Below are positions 1 to 9,635 of a stretch of 64,000 nucleotides of DNA, piece after piece; within the stretch, counting starts at the first letter, position 1; each line of letters starts with the position of its first letter. Position numbers and translations under genes: made by a program. Source of the DNA: Microbacterium sp. SORGH_AS_0888 (GTDB lineage Bacteria > Actinomycetota > Actinomycetes > Actinomycetales > Microbacteriaceae); NCBI RefSeq assembly GCF_030818905.1, contig NZ_JAUTAZ010000001.1:806001-870000 (forward strand). The letters are read 5' to 3'. The notes beneath the pieces were generated by a model. That model did not search any database. It was given only the letters and a program-made list of their open reading frames with translations, and had not been told where the DNA came from.

Positions 1-426
1 CGCCTGCTTGGCGGCCTCGCGCACGATGCCCTCCCACCGCGCTCTGCCCTTCTGCGCTTTCAGCCCCTCCCAGCGCGACACGCTCCGCGCCGCCTGCCAC
101 GGCACGACCTCGTCGACGCCGAGCTCCGTCGCCGCCTGGATCGCGAGCTCGTCCCGGTCGCCCTTCGCGAGCGCCTGGGCGAGCGCGAGCCGGGGGGCGG
201 CGGCCGGGACCTCGCTCCGTTCCGCGACGCGGACCACGACCTCCCGGGGCGACACGGTCTCGCAGGCGCCCGTCAGCCAGGTGCCCGCACCGTCGCCGAC
301 CGTGACCTCCTCGCCGACCCGCACGCGGCGGACCGTCGCGGCGTGGTGCGCCTCGGCGCCCTCGAGGGTGACGACGTCGCCGGGGTACGCGGCGCCGGCG
401 GCGTCGGCGACGAAGTGCAGCGGCAT
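1..426 (-). CDS. rsmE: 16S rRNA (uracil-1498-N3)-methyltransferase RsmE, partial
   Basis: N-terminal 142 codons of an RsmE-type methyltransferase; the C-terminal SPOUT catalytic half lies beyond the left edge. RsmE methylates N3 of U1498 in 16S rRNA of the assembled 30S subunit. The visible part starts MPLHFV, has the GAEAHHAATVRRVRVGEEV stretch typical of the PUA-like N-terminal domain, and continues through LAQALAKGDRDELAIQAATELGVDEVVP, where the catalytic domain begins. The ATG at 426 lies 3 nt after the dnaJ stop, so the gene is read with hrcA-dnaJ, a common order in Gram-positive genomes. Confidence 0.9.
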   Translation of the reverse strand, partial: MPLHFVADAAGAAYPGDVVTLEGAEAHHAATVRRVRVGEEVTVGDGAGTWLTGACETVSPREVVVRVAERSEVPAAAPRLALAQALAKGDRDELAIQAATELGVDEVVPWQAARSVSRWEGLKAQKGRARWEGIVREAAKQA

Positions 427-429
427 CCG

Positions 430-1536
430 TCAGCCGTTCCGGAAGCGGTCGCGGAGCTTCGCGAACAGGCCCTGCTGGTACTCGGCGAGGCGCGGCGCGG
501 GCGCCTTCGTGCGTTTGGCGAACTCCTCGATGAGCGCGCGCTCTTTCGCATCGAGCCGCGTCGGGGTCACGACGTGCACGCCGACGCGGAGGTCGCCGCG
601 CTGCGAGCCGCGGAGCGGAGTGATGCCGCGTCCCTTGATCGTGAGCACGTCCCCGGCCTGCACGCCGGGACGCAGCTCGAGATCGACGGGCCCGTCGAGG
701 GACTCGATGCGGGTCGTCGTGCCGAGGATCGCGTCCGTCATCGACACGTCGAGGGTCGCGAGCAGATCGTCGCCGTCGCGGCTGAACACCTCGTGGGGCG
801 CGACGGTGATCTCGAGGTAGAGGTCGCCCGAGGGGCCGCCGGCGGGCCCGACCTCGCCCGAGCCCGGCAGCTGCAGCCGCAGCCCGGTCTCGACACCGGC
901 GGGGATGTCGACCGACACGGTCCGGCGCGCACGCACGCGGCCCTGGCCGTGGCAGGTCGCGCACGGGTACGGGATCGTCGTGCCGTACCCCTGGCAGGCG
1001 GTGCACGGCTGGCTGGTCACGACGTTGCCGATCAGGCTGCGGACCGTGCGCTGCACGTTGCCGGCGCCGTGGCAGACGTCGCACGTGACGGGCGCCGTGC
1101 CGGGCTGGCAGCAGCTGCCCTCGCACGTCTCGCAGAGCACGGCGGTGTCGACCTCGAGGTCGCGGTGGACTCCGAACACGACGTCGCCGAGCTCGAGGTT
1201 CACGCGCACGAGCGCATCCTGACCGCGCTCCCGGCGCGACCGCGGACGCGACCGCTGGCCGCCCCCGCCGAAGAACGTGTCGAAGATGTCGCCGAAGCCG
1301 CCGAAGCCCGCGCCGCCGAAGCCTCCGCCGGAGTCGCCGCCCATGTCGTAGCGACGGCGCTGCTCCGGGTCGCTCAGGACGTCGTACGCGTGCGTCACGA
1401 GCTTGAAGCGCTCCGACGCGTCCTCGCCCGGGTTCACGTCGGGGTGGAGCTCACGCGCCAGTCGCCGGTACGCCTTCTTGATCTCGTCCGGGGTCGCGTC
1501 GCGGGACACGCCCAGAACCTCGTAGTGGTCAGCCAC
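430..1536 (-). CDS. dnaJ: Chaperone protein DnaJ (Hsp40)
   Basis: Type I DnaJ of 368 aa, the co-chaperone that stimulates DnaK ATPase and delivers unfolded clients. The J domain spans about residues 1-70 with the HPD loop at 31-33. A Gly/Phe-rich linker ([14 protein letters not shown]) follows, then a zinc-binding region with [23 protein letters not shown] and CATCHGQG repeats, then the C-terminal substrate-binding domain. It lies 47 bp downstream of hrcA and just upstream of rsmE. The hrcA-linked position suggests heat-shock control by HrcA through the CIRCE upstream of hrcA. Actinobacteria often carry a second dnaJ beside dnaK-grpE; that locus is not in this window. Confidence 0.97.
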   Translation of the reverse strand: MADHYEVLGVSRDATPDEIKKAYRRLARELHPDVNPGEDASERFKLVTHAYDVLSDPEQRRRYDMGGDSGGGFGGAGFGGFGDIFDTFFGGGGQRSRPRSRRERGQDALVRVNLELGDVVFGVHRDLEVDTAVLCETCEGSCCQPGTAPVTCDVCHGAGNVQRTVRSLIGNVVTSQPCTACQGYGTTIPYPCATCHGQGRVRARRTVSVDIPAGVETGLRLQLPGSGEVGPAGGPSGDLYLEITVAPHEVFSRDGDDLLATLDVSMTDAILGTTTRIESLDGPVDLELRPGVQAGDVLTIKGRGITPLRGSQRGDLRVGVHVVTPTRLDAKERALIEEFAKRTKAPAPRLAEYQQGLFAKLRDRFRNG

Positions 1537-1583
1537 TTCCGCCTTCCCGTCCGCGCACCGCGCGGAGATCGTCTGCGCCCGCC

Positions 1584-2624
1584 TCAGCGGGCGCGCTCGT
1601 CCTCGTCGAGCAGCCGGCTGAGGTACCGGGCCACCGCCCGCACCGCGCCGAGGTTGCTCGGGTAGTCCATGCGCACGGGGCCGAGCACGCCCATGCGCGC
1701 CGCCCCCACGCCGGTCTCGTAGTCGCTCGTGACCACGGACGCCTCCGCCAGCCCGAAGGGCTCGTTCTCCCGGCCGATGGACGCCGCCAGCCCCTGCTCA
1801 TCGGCCACCATCTCGCCCATCAGCCGCAGCAGGGTCACCTGCTCCTCGATCGCCTCGAGAAGCGGGAAGATACTGCCGCGGAAGTCGCCCTCGCTCCGGG
1901 CGAGGTTGGCGGCGCCGGCCATGACCAGGCGGTCCTGACGGAACTCCTCGAGCTCTTCGGCCACGACCCGGAGCGCGGCGCGCACCGCACGGTCGCCGCG
2001 CGGGCCGTCGGCCCGCAGCGCTGCGACCGCCTGCTCCACGACGGTGACGCCCTCACGCACCGAGCGCCCCGTCACCAGAACGGACACGCGCGCGCGCAGC
2101 GCGGCGACGTCCGTCTCGTCGAGCTCGTCCGGCAGCACGGCGACGCGCTGCGAGACGCGTCCGGTGTCCGTCACCAGGATCGCGACGATCCGCGTGCCGC
2201 CCAGATGCACGAGCTCGACGTGGGTGACGTTGGCGCGCTCGAAAGAGGGGTACTGCACGAGCGCGACCTGGCCCGTGAGCTGAGTGAGCGCACGCACCGT
2301 CCGCGCGAGCAGGTCGTCGAGGTCGGCCGGGTCGGCCAGGAACGCGCTGATCGCCGAGCGCTGGGCCGCGGTCAGCGGGCGCAGCTCGGCGAGGTGGTTG
2401 ACGAAGACGCGGAAGCCCTTGTCGGTGGGCACGCGACCCGACGACGTGTGCGGAGCCACGATGAGCTCCTCGTCTTCGAGCAGGGCCATGTCGTTGCGGA
2501 TCGTGGCGGCGGACACGCCGAAGGAGTGCCGGTCGACGATCGACTTGCTGCCCACCGGCTCACGTGTGGCGACGTAGTCCTGCACGATCGCGCGCAGCAC
2601 TTCGAGTCCGCGTTCGCTGACCAC
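1584..2624 (-). CDS. hrcA: Heat-inducible transcription repressor HrcA
   Basis: HrcA of 346 aa, repressor of class I heat-shock genes. The N-terminal winged helix includes [26 protein letters not shown] split around its recognition helix (about residues 22-50), and [12 protein letters not shown] is the family hallmark. The GAF-like core and dimerisation regions follow, with a typical C-terminus ([16 protein letters not shown]). The gene is preceded by a CIRCE operator 16 bp upstream of its start, so it should be autoregulated, and it is followed by dnaJ. Confidence 0.97.
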   Translation of the reverse strand: MVSERGLEVLRAIVQDYVATREPVGSKSIVDRHSFGVSAATIRNDMALLEDEELIVAPHTSSGRVPTDKGFRVFVNHLAELRPLTAAQRSAISAFLADPADLDDLLARTVRALTQLTGQVALVQYPSFERANVTHVELVHLGGTRIVAILVTDTGRVSQRVAVLPDELDETDVAALRARVSVLVTGRSVREGVTVVEQAVAALRADGPRGDRAVRAALRVVAEELEEFRQDRLVMAGAANLARSEGDFRGSIFPLLEAIEEQVTLLRLMGEMVADEQGLAASIGRENEPFGLAEASVVTSDYETGVGAARMGVLGPVRMDYPSNLGAVRAVARYLSRLLDEDERAR

Positions 2625-2639
2625 CTGCGCTCCTCCCGA

Positions 2640-2666
2640 TTGGCACTCGTTCGATGAGAGTGCCAG
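2640..2666 (-). promoter_or_regulatory. CIRCE operator upstream of hrcA
   Basis: TTGGCACTC-N9-GAGTGCCAG. The arms TGGCACTC (2641-2648) and GAGTGCCA (2658-2665) are perfect 8-bp inverted repeats with the canonical 9-nt spacer; only the outermost base deviates. It matches the HrcA-binding CIRCE consensus (TTAGCACTC-N9-GAGTGCTAA) and lies directly upstream of hrcA. Confidence 0.95.
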
Positions 2667-2687
2667 TCTACCGCGGGGCGACGACGT

Positions 2688-3905
2688 TCAGACGGCGAGC
2701 GCGCGCACGACCGCATCCGCGAGCAGACGACCCCGCCGCGTCAGCACGATACGGCCTCCGAAAGCGGCGCCGGGGTCGACCAGTCCGTCCGCGATGAGCG
2801 GCGCGACGGCGCGACGGGAGTCGGCGGGAAGCTCCGCGAGGGCGAGGCCTTCTCGGATGCGCGATCCGAGCAGGACCCGCTCGAGCCGCGCCGCCTCCGC
2901 ATCCGGGATCTCGCGGGCCGCCGCGGGCGAGGAGCCGGCCGCCAGCCGCTGCGCATAGGCAGCCGGGTGCTTGACGTTCCACCAGCGCACGCCGCCGACG
3001 TGGCTGTGGGCGCCGGGTCCGAATCCCCACCAGTCCGTGCCGCGCCAGTAGGCGAGGTTGTGGCGCGAGCGGCGGGCTTCGTCGCGCGCCCAGTTCGACA
3101 CCTCGTACCATCCGAGCCCCGCGGCCTCCGCGAGATCGTCGACGAGCTCGTACATGTCGGCCTGCAGGTCGTCGTCCGGCAGGGCGAGCTCGCCACGACG
3201 GATGCGGCGATGCAGGGGCGTGCCCTCCTCCACGATCAGCGCGTACGCCGACAGATGGTCGGTGCCCAGCTCCAGCGCGGTCTCGACCGAGGTGCGCCAC
3301 TGCGCGAGCGTCTCCCCCGGCGCGCCGTAGATGAGATCGAGGCTCACGTCGAGCCCGGCGGCGCGCGCGGAGCGCACCGCCGTGGCGACGTTCTCGGGGT
3401 CGTGCGTGCGGTCGAGGATCGCGAGCACCTCGGGAACCGCGGACTGCATCCCGATCGACAGCCGGGTCACCCCGGCCGCGGCGAGCCGCTCGGCCAGCTC
3501 GGGGGTCACCGTGTCGGGATTCGCCTCGACGGTGACCTCGGCGCCGTCCTCGAGGCCGAACGCGTCCCGGACGTCGTCCAGCATCCCCGCCAGCGCCTCG
3601 GCCGCGAGCAGCGTCGGCGTGCCGCCGCCGAAGAAGACCGTGGCGGCGCGGCGCAGCGGACCGAGCTCGCCCAGCACCGACGCTGCCAGCGCGACCTCGG
3701 CCGCGACCGAGCCGGGGTAGTCGTCGCGGCGGACGCCCCGCAGCTCCTCCGCCGTGTAGGTGTTGAAATCGCAGTACCCGCACCGGACACGGCAGAAGGG
3801 GACGTGCACGTACACGCCGAAGTCGGTGCTCGAGTCGACCGAGGCGAGCGGGAGCCGCCCGTCTGCGGGGACCGGGTCCCCGACGGGCAGCGCGGACGGA
3901 GCCAT
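2688..3905 (-). CDS. hemW: Radical SAM heme chaperone HemW
   Basis: 405-aa HemW, formerly annotated as oxygen-independent coproporphyrinogen III oxidase-like. The radical SAM cluster motif CxxxCxxC is at C38, C42 and C45 (FCRVRCGYC), followed by the FFGGGTPTLL SAM-binding segment, and a HemN C-terminal domain occupies the last third. HemW transfers heme to apo-proteins rather than oxidising porphyrinogen. The frame is open further upstream, but the ATG at 3905 gives the family-standard N-terminus and overlaps the stop of the DUF1990 gene by 1 nt (TGATG), suggesting translational coupling. Confidence 0.92.
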   Translation of the reverse strand: MAPSALPVGDPVPADGRLPLASVDSSTDFGVYVHVPFCRVRCGYCDFNTYTAEELRGVRRDDYPGSVAAEVALAASVLGELGPLRRAATVFFGGGTPTLLAAEALAGMLDDVRDAFGLEDGAEVTVEANPDTVTPELAERLAAAGVTRLSIGMQSAVPEVLAILDRTHDPENVATAVRSARAAGLDVSLDLIYGAPGETLAQWRTSVETALELGTDHLSAYALIVEEGTPLHRRIRRGELALPDDDLQADMYELVDDLAEAAGLGWYEVSNWARDEARRSRHNLAYWRGTDWWGFGPGAHSHVGGVRWWNVKHPAAYAQRLAAGSSPAAAREIPDAEAARLERVLLGSRIREGLALAELPADSRRAVAPLIADGLVDPGAAFGGRIVLTRRGRLLADAVVRALAV

Positions 3906-4555
3906 CAGGACGCCGACGTGTACATCGGCGAGATGGCTCGGAGGTACCCGAGCGCGAGCGCTCGGCGTCGCCGCTTCATGAGAACGGGCAGCAGGCGGTA
4001 GGCGAGCGAGACCGGGGCGTCGAAGGCGCGGACCGTGAACCACACCTCGTCGTTCTCATACCAGTCGAGCATGAACGACTCCTCGCCGCTGACGACCGAC
4101 TCGCCGACCGTGCCGAGCGCGAAGCCGATGCGTCGCTTCTCCTCGACGACGAAGATGACCCGCAGCTCGGCGTCGCTCCGATGGCCCGCGATGCGCCCGC
4201 GGACGCGCAACGTGGTGCCGGCGCCGACATAGGGCACGCCGTCCTCGTCGAAGCGCTGGTCGGTCTCGAGCCTCGTCGGGGCGATCGGGTGCCCCTCCTC
4301 GTCGAAGCTGACGCCGGTGTAGGCCGGCCCGGATGCGGGGCGCACGTCGACGAGCTCGAGTCCGGCGTCGCGCTGGGCGTGCCAGGACAGCAGCGCCTCG
4401 CCCGCGGCGCGGAACCGCTCCTCGCCGCTGCCGATCTTCCACGACTCGTGCGAGGGGATGCTCCGCTCCGGCGGATACTGCAGCAGGTCGGACGCCTGCG
4501 TGGCCCCGACGGCCGCGTAGTCGACGGTCTCGTCCCTGAAGGTCCCGCGTCGCAT
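3905..4555 (-). CDS. DUF1990 family protein
   Basis: 216-aa protein of the DUF1990 family, of unknown biochemical role. It starts MRRGTFRDETVDYAAVGAT and carries the family segments ERFRAAGEALLSWHAQRDAGL, a VGAGTTLRVRG core and FVVEEKRRIGFALGTV. There is no signal peptide or clear membrane segment. The ATG at 4555 lies 7 nt after a TACTCT hexamer on the same strand, so transcription is probably leaderless from here into hemW, whose start overlaps this stop. Confidence 0.8.
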   Translation of the reverse strand: MRRGTFRDETVDYAAVGATQASDLLQYPPERSIPSHESWKIGSGEERFRAAGEALLSWHAQRDAGLELVDVRPASGPAYTGVSFDEEGHPIAPTRLETDQRFDEDGVPYVGAGTTLRVRGRIAGHRSDAELRVIFVVEEKRRIGFALGTVGESVVSGEESFMLDWYENDEVWFTVRAFDAPVSLAYRLLPVLMKRRRRALALGYLRAISPMYTSAS

Positions 4556-4562
4556 GAGGTCA

Positions 4563-4568
4563 AGAGTA
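4563..4568 (-). promoter_or_regulatory. Candidate -10 for the DUF1990-hemW unit
   Basis: TACTCT read on the minus strand, 7 nt before the ATG at 4555. The position fits a leaderless start. No clear -35. Confidence 0.45.
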
Positions 4569-4695
4569 CCGAGCAGACCTGGGTGCGGCCTCCGCCGCTC
4601 CCTCGGGGGTGGGAATCCACCACGCGCGCCGTGCGCCGTCGGCCGGCCGCGCAGCGGGTTCCGACGGGCCGCACGAGGCTGGCAGACTTCCGGGG

Positions 4696-5436
4696 GTGAG
4701 GACAGAGGACTTCCGGCAGCCGCCGGTCGTGGCCGTGCGGACATGGCCGGACGCGGCCACCACTCCCGGCGTGTGGCCGTGCACCGTGCCCGCCGTGGCT
4801 CAGCTGCTGAGGGAGGGGATGGAGCTCTCGGACGGCGTCACCTTCCTCGTGGGCGAGAACGGCTCGGGCAAGTCGACGGTGCTGGAAGGGATCGCTATCG
4901 CCTACGGCTTCTCGCCCGAGGGAGGGTCCGCATCCGCTCGCCACTCCACCCGGCCGAGCGAGTCCGCCCTCTCGTCGTGGCTGCGCGTGCAACGGGGGCT
5001 CGGGGGCTCCCGTTGGGGGTTCTTCCTGCGCGCGGAGACGATGCACTCGTTCTACACCTACCTGGAGGAGAACCCCACGGCGCGGCCGGGGTCGGAGCCG
5101 GTGTTCCACGAGATGAGCCATGGCGAGTCGTTCCTGTCGATCCTGGACACGCGCTTCGACTCGCCCGGGTTCTACTGCCTCGACGAGCCGGAGGCGGCGC
5201 TCTCGTTCACCTCGACGCTGTCGCTCATCGCCACCCTGTCCCGCATCGTCGAGGACGGCGGGCAGGTGCTGTGCGCAACCCACTCACCCGTGCTCGCGGC
5301 GATGCCCGGCGCCCGGATCCTGGAGCTCGGCGAGTGGGGCATGCGCGCGACCGCGTGGGAGGACCTGGAGCTCGTGCAGCACTGGCGCTCGTACCTCGAC
5401 TCGCCGGGCCGCTACCTGCGGCACCTGCTGCGCTGA
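4696..5436 (+). CDS. AAA family ATPase (ABC/SMC-like predicted ATPase)
   Basis: 246-aa ATPase with Walker A GENGSGKST (residues 53-61), an ABC-like signature region (EMSHGESFLSIL) and Walker B with following glutamate (FYCLDEPEAALS), then a switch histidine segment (CATHSPVLAAM). This is the single-domain predicted ATPase type related to AAA_21/AAA_23 proteins. It is soluble and carries no fused nuclease or transporter domain. The GTG at 4696 is chosen because it lies 7 nt after CAGACT (4683-4688), a -10-like hexamer, and gives a compact N-terminus; an in-frame ATG at 4609 would add 29 arginine/proline-rich residues. The gene stands alone, so its partner and substrate are unknown. Confidence 0.8.
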   Translation: MRTEDFRQPPVVAVRTWPDAATTPGVWPCTVPAVAQLLREGMELSDGVTFLVGENGSGKSTVLEGIAIAYGFSPEGGSASARHSTRPSESALSSWLRVQRGLGGSRWGFFLRAETMHSFYTYLEENPTARPGSEPVFHEMSHGESFLSILDTRFDSPGFYCLDEPEAALSFTSTLSLIATLSRIVEDGGQVLCATHSPVLAAMPGARILELGEWGMRATAWEDLELVQHWRSYLDSPGRYLRHLLR

Positions 5437-5441
5437 ACCGC

Positions 5442-7286
<1,845 letters not shown>

Positions 7287-7316
7287 GTTCCGACGATTCT
7301 ACGGGCGCGCCGGACG

Positions 7317-7322
7317 TACTCT
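7317..7322 (+). promoter_or_regulatory. Candidate -10 for the alpha/beta hydrolase
   Basis: TACTCT, 6 nt before the GTG at 7329; leaderless arrangement. No clear -35. Confidence 0.45.
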
Positions 7323-7328
7323 GTCGTG

Positions 7329-8126
7329 GTGACGGTGACGGCGGTGATGGTCCACGGGATCCGCACGTCCGCGACGATGTGGCGCGCACAGCGCGAGTAC
7401 CTCGACGAGCGGGACGTGCGCACGGTGGCGCTCGACCTTCCGGGGCACGGCACACGGATGTCGGAGGACTTCACGCTGGCGGAGGCGTTCGCCACGATCG
7501 ACCGCGCCGTGCGGGAGGCGGCCGCCTCGGGTCCCGTCATCCTGGTGGGGCACTCGATGGGAGGCCTGCTGAGCGTCGAGTACGCGGGCTCGGACCCCTC
7601 CCCGCCCCTCGCAGCGCTGGTCGCGGCGTCCTGCACGGCGATACCGCGCGGTGCGGCGCTGGCCACCTACCGCGCGCTCGTGCGCTCCGCCGACGTGCTG
7701 CCCGACCGCGGGATGTGGGCGGCGGAGTACGTCCTGGACCGCACGCTGCCCGCGCAGACCCGCGCCGACTTCGGCGCCGGCGGCTACGCGCTCGACACCC
7801 AGCACGTGGCCCTGGCGGCGTTGGCCGGTCTGGATCTCGCGACGGCGCTCTCCCGCATCCGCGTGCCGACGTGGTTCGTGAACGGGCAGTACGACCAGCT
7901 GCGCGTCAACGAGCGGCTGTTCACCCGGCTCGTGCCGCACGCCGAGCTCGTCGTGGTGCCGCGCACGTCGCACCTGGTCACCGCGATGCGCCCCGAGGTC
8001 TTCAACGCCGTGCTGGCCCTCGCGCTCGCGACGGTCACGGCCGCCTCCCCCGCGAGTCCATACACCCCTGCCGACTCCACACCGGATACGCGCGCCTCGG
8101 ATGTGGATTCGGCAGACGGGCGTTGA
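7329..8126 (+). CDS. Alpha/beta hydrolase
   Basis: 265-aa alpha/beta-hydrolase-fold protein. The oxyanion region is HGIRTSATMW and the nucleophile elbow GHSMGG places Ser76 as nucleophile. An acid is likely in VNGQYDQLRVN and the catalytic histidine in PRTSHLV near the C-terminus, so a complete Ser-Asp-His triad is likely. No signal peptide. Two tandem GTG codons (7326, 7329) could start it; 7329 keeps a 6-nt distance to the TACTCT hexamer. The substrate cannot be told from sequence; esterase or related hydrolase is the family expectation. Confidence 0.85.
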   Translation: MTVTAVMVHGIRTSATMWRAQREYLDERDVRTVALDLPGHGTRMSEDFTLAEAFATIDRAVREAAASGPVILVGHSMGGLLSVEYAGSDPSPPLAALVAASCTAIPRGAALATYRALVRSADVLPDRGMWAAEYVLDRTLPAQTRADFGAGGYALDTQHVALAALAGLDLATALSRIRVPTWFVNGQYDQLRVNERLFTRLVPHAELVVVPRTSHLVTAMRPEVFNAVLALALATVTAASPASPYTPADSTPDTRASDVDSADGR

Positions 8127-8266
8127 TTCGCTGAGGGCGTTCGGGCTGGTAGCATTGGTCCTTGGCTTGCGTGTGGGTCATCCCAACCCCACGATCGCCG
8201 GGGCGCAGCCCCTCTACCTGCGCACGGCAACAATCCCGTCCTACCGATACGAAAGTCAGACGACAC

Positions 8267-8527
8267 GTGGCAAACATCAAGTCGCAGATCAAGCGCAACA
8301 AGACCAACGAGAAGGCGCGCGAGCGCAACAAGGCCGTCAAGAGCGAGCTGAAGACCGCCGTGCGCCGCACGCGCGAGGCCGTCGCCGGCGGCGACAAGGC
8401 CGCCGCCGAGAAGGCGCTGGTCACGGCGTCCAAGAAGCTCGACAAGGCCGTCAGCAAGGGCGTCATCCACAAGAACCAGGCCGCGAACCGCAAGTCGGCC
8501 ATCGCGAAGCAGGTCGCCGCTCTCTGA
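8267..8527 (+). CDS. rpsT: 30S ribosomal protein S20
   Basis: 86-aa S20 with the canonical start [21 protein letters not shown], strongly basic and helical, binding the 5' domain of 16S rRNA. It starts with GTG at 8267. A plausible promoter (TTCGCT at 8127-8132, 17-bp spacer, TAGCAT at 8150-8155) would give a leader of about 105 nt, long for this region and a possible place for S20 autoregulation. A strong hairpin follows the stop. Confidence 0.96.
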   Translation: MANIKSQIKRNKTNEKARERNKAVKSELKTAVRRTREAVAGGDKAAAEKALVTASKKLDKAVSKGVIHKNQAANRKSAIAKQVAAL

Positions 8528-8544
8528 GCCGCCGTACCGTTGCC

Positions 8545-8575
8545 GAAGGCCCGTCCCGCTGGGGGGCGGGCCTTC
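8545..8575 (+). terminator. Rho-independent-type terminator after rpsT
   Basis: GAAGGCCCG (8545-8553) pairs with CGGGCCTTC (8567-8575), a perfect 9-bp stem with a GC-rich interior. The plus-strand flank (GTCGTTCC) is only weakly T-rich, as is usual in high-GC genomes. It sits between the convergent rpsT and holA and may serve both. Confidence 0.8.
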
Positions 8576-8606
8576 GTCGTTCCATCGGGAGCCGCGGGAC
8601 GGAGGC

Positions 8607-9635
8607 TCACGCGCCGAAAGGCGCCCGCGTCGCCACGACCGTCACCAGACGCTCGAGGGCGAAGACCGGGTCGCGGGAGGCGCCCTTGACCTCGGCGTCG
8701 GCGCGCGCGCACGCCTGGATCGCGCGACCCAGCGACTCCTGCGACCACCCGGAGAGATCACGCCGGGCGCGATCGACCTGCCAGTCCTTCATGCCCAGCC
8801 GGGAGGCGAGGGCCGCCGCGGGCTCTCGGCTGCCGGCGACCCGGGCCATGCTCCGCAGCTTCGCCGCGAACGCCGCCACCATCGGCACCGGGTCGGAGCC
8901 GGAGGCGAGCGCCTGGCGCAGTGCGAGCAGCGCCTCGCCGTAGCGGCCCGCGATCGCGGTGTCGGCGACCGTGAAGGCGGATGTCTCGACCCGTCCGCCG
9001 TAGTAGCGGTCGACGATCTGCTCGGTGACGTCGCCGTCGACATCCGCGATGAGCTGCTGGCAGGCCGCCGCGAGCTCCGTGAGGTCGTCGCTGAACGCCC
9101 CCACGAGGGCACGGAGCGCGGCGGGGGCGATGCGCCGGGACGCCGCGCCGAACTCGCCCGCCGCGAAGTCGTAGCGGTCGGAGTCGCGCTTGACCGCCGG
9201 ACAGGCGATCTCGACCCCGCCGCCCGTCCCCGAGCGGATCGCGTCCAGCAGCTTCTTGCCCCGAACGGAGGCACCCGTGTGCCGCAGCACGACCGTCGCG
9301 CCCTCCTGCGGCGCCGCGAGATACGACAGCGCCTCGGAGAGGAACGCGTCCGAGCATCGCTCCACACCGCTGACCCGCACGAGGCGCGGCTCGCCGAACA
9401 GCGAGGGCGAGGTCACGACGAGCAGCGTTCCGGACGTGTAGTCGGACGCATCGATGTCGCTCACCTCGAGGCTCGGATCCTCGGCGCGGAGGATGTCGCG
9501 CACCCCGGCGATCGCCCGCTCGGCGCAGATCTCCTCGGGACCGGAGACCAGCACGATGGGAGCGGGCCGCGGCGAACGCCAGGGCAGCTGCGGGATCGCC
9601 GACTTCGCGGGAGTCGATCGCCTCGGTGCTGCCAT
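8607..9635 (-). CDS. holA: DNA polymerase III subunit delta
   Basis: 342-aa delta subunit of the clamp loader, which opens the beta clamp. The protein begins MAAPRRSTPAKSAIPQLPW, followed by APIVLVSGPEEICAERAI, where the degenerate P-loop region of HolA lies, and ends in the helical collar domain. A TACGCT hexamer (9647-9642, minus strand) lies 6 nt before the ATG, giving it its own leaderless-type promoter although it follows comEC. Its first 175 bp overlap the 3' end of comEC in another frame on the same strand. Confidence 0.93.
   Translation of the reverse strand: MAAPRRSTPAKSAIPQLPWRSPRPAPIVLVSGPEEICAERAIAGVRDILRAEDPSLEVSDIDASDYTSGTLLVVTSPSLFGEPRLVRVSGVERCSDAFLSEALSYLAAPQEGATVVLRHTGASVRGKKLLDAIRSGTGGGVEIACPAVKRDSDRYDFAAGEFGAASRRIAPAALRALVGAFSDDLTELAAACQQLIADVDGDVTEQIVDRYYGGRVETSAFTVADTAIAGRYGEALLALRQALASGSDPVPMVAAFAAKLRSMARVAGSREPAAALASRLGMKDWQVDRARRDLSGWSQESLGRAIQACARADAEVKGASRDPVFALERLVTVVATRAPFGA

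Noticed and set aside
8607..8640. Second terminator for holA
   Set aside because: The only clear hairpin is at 8545-8575, which can serve both convergent genes; nothing separate is seen.
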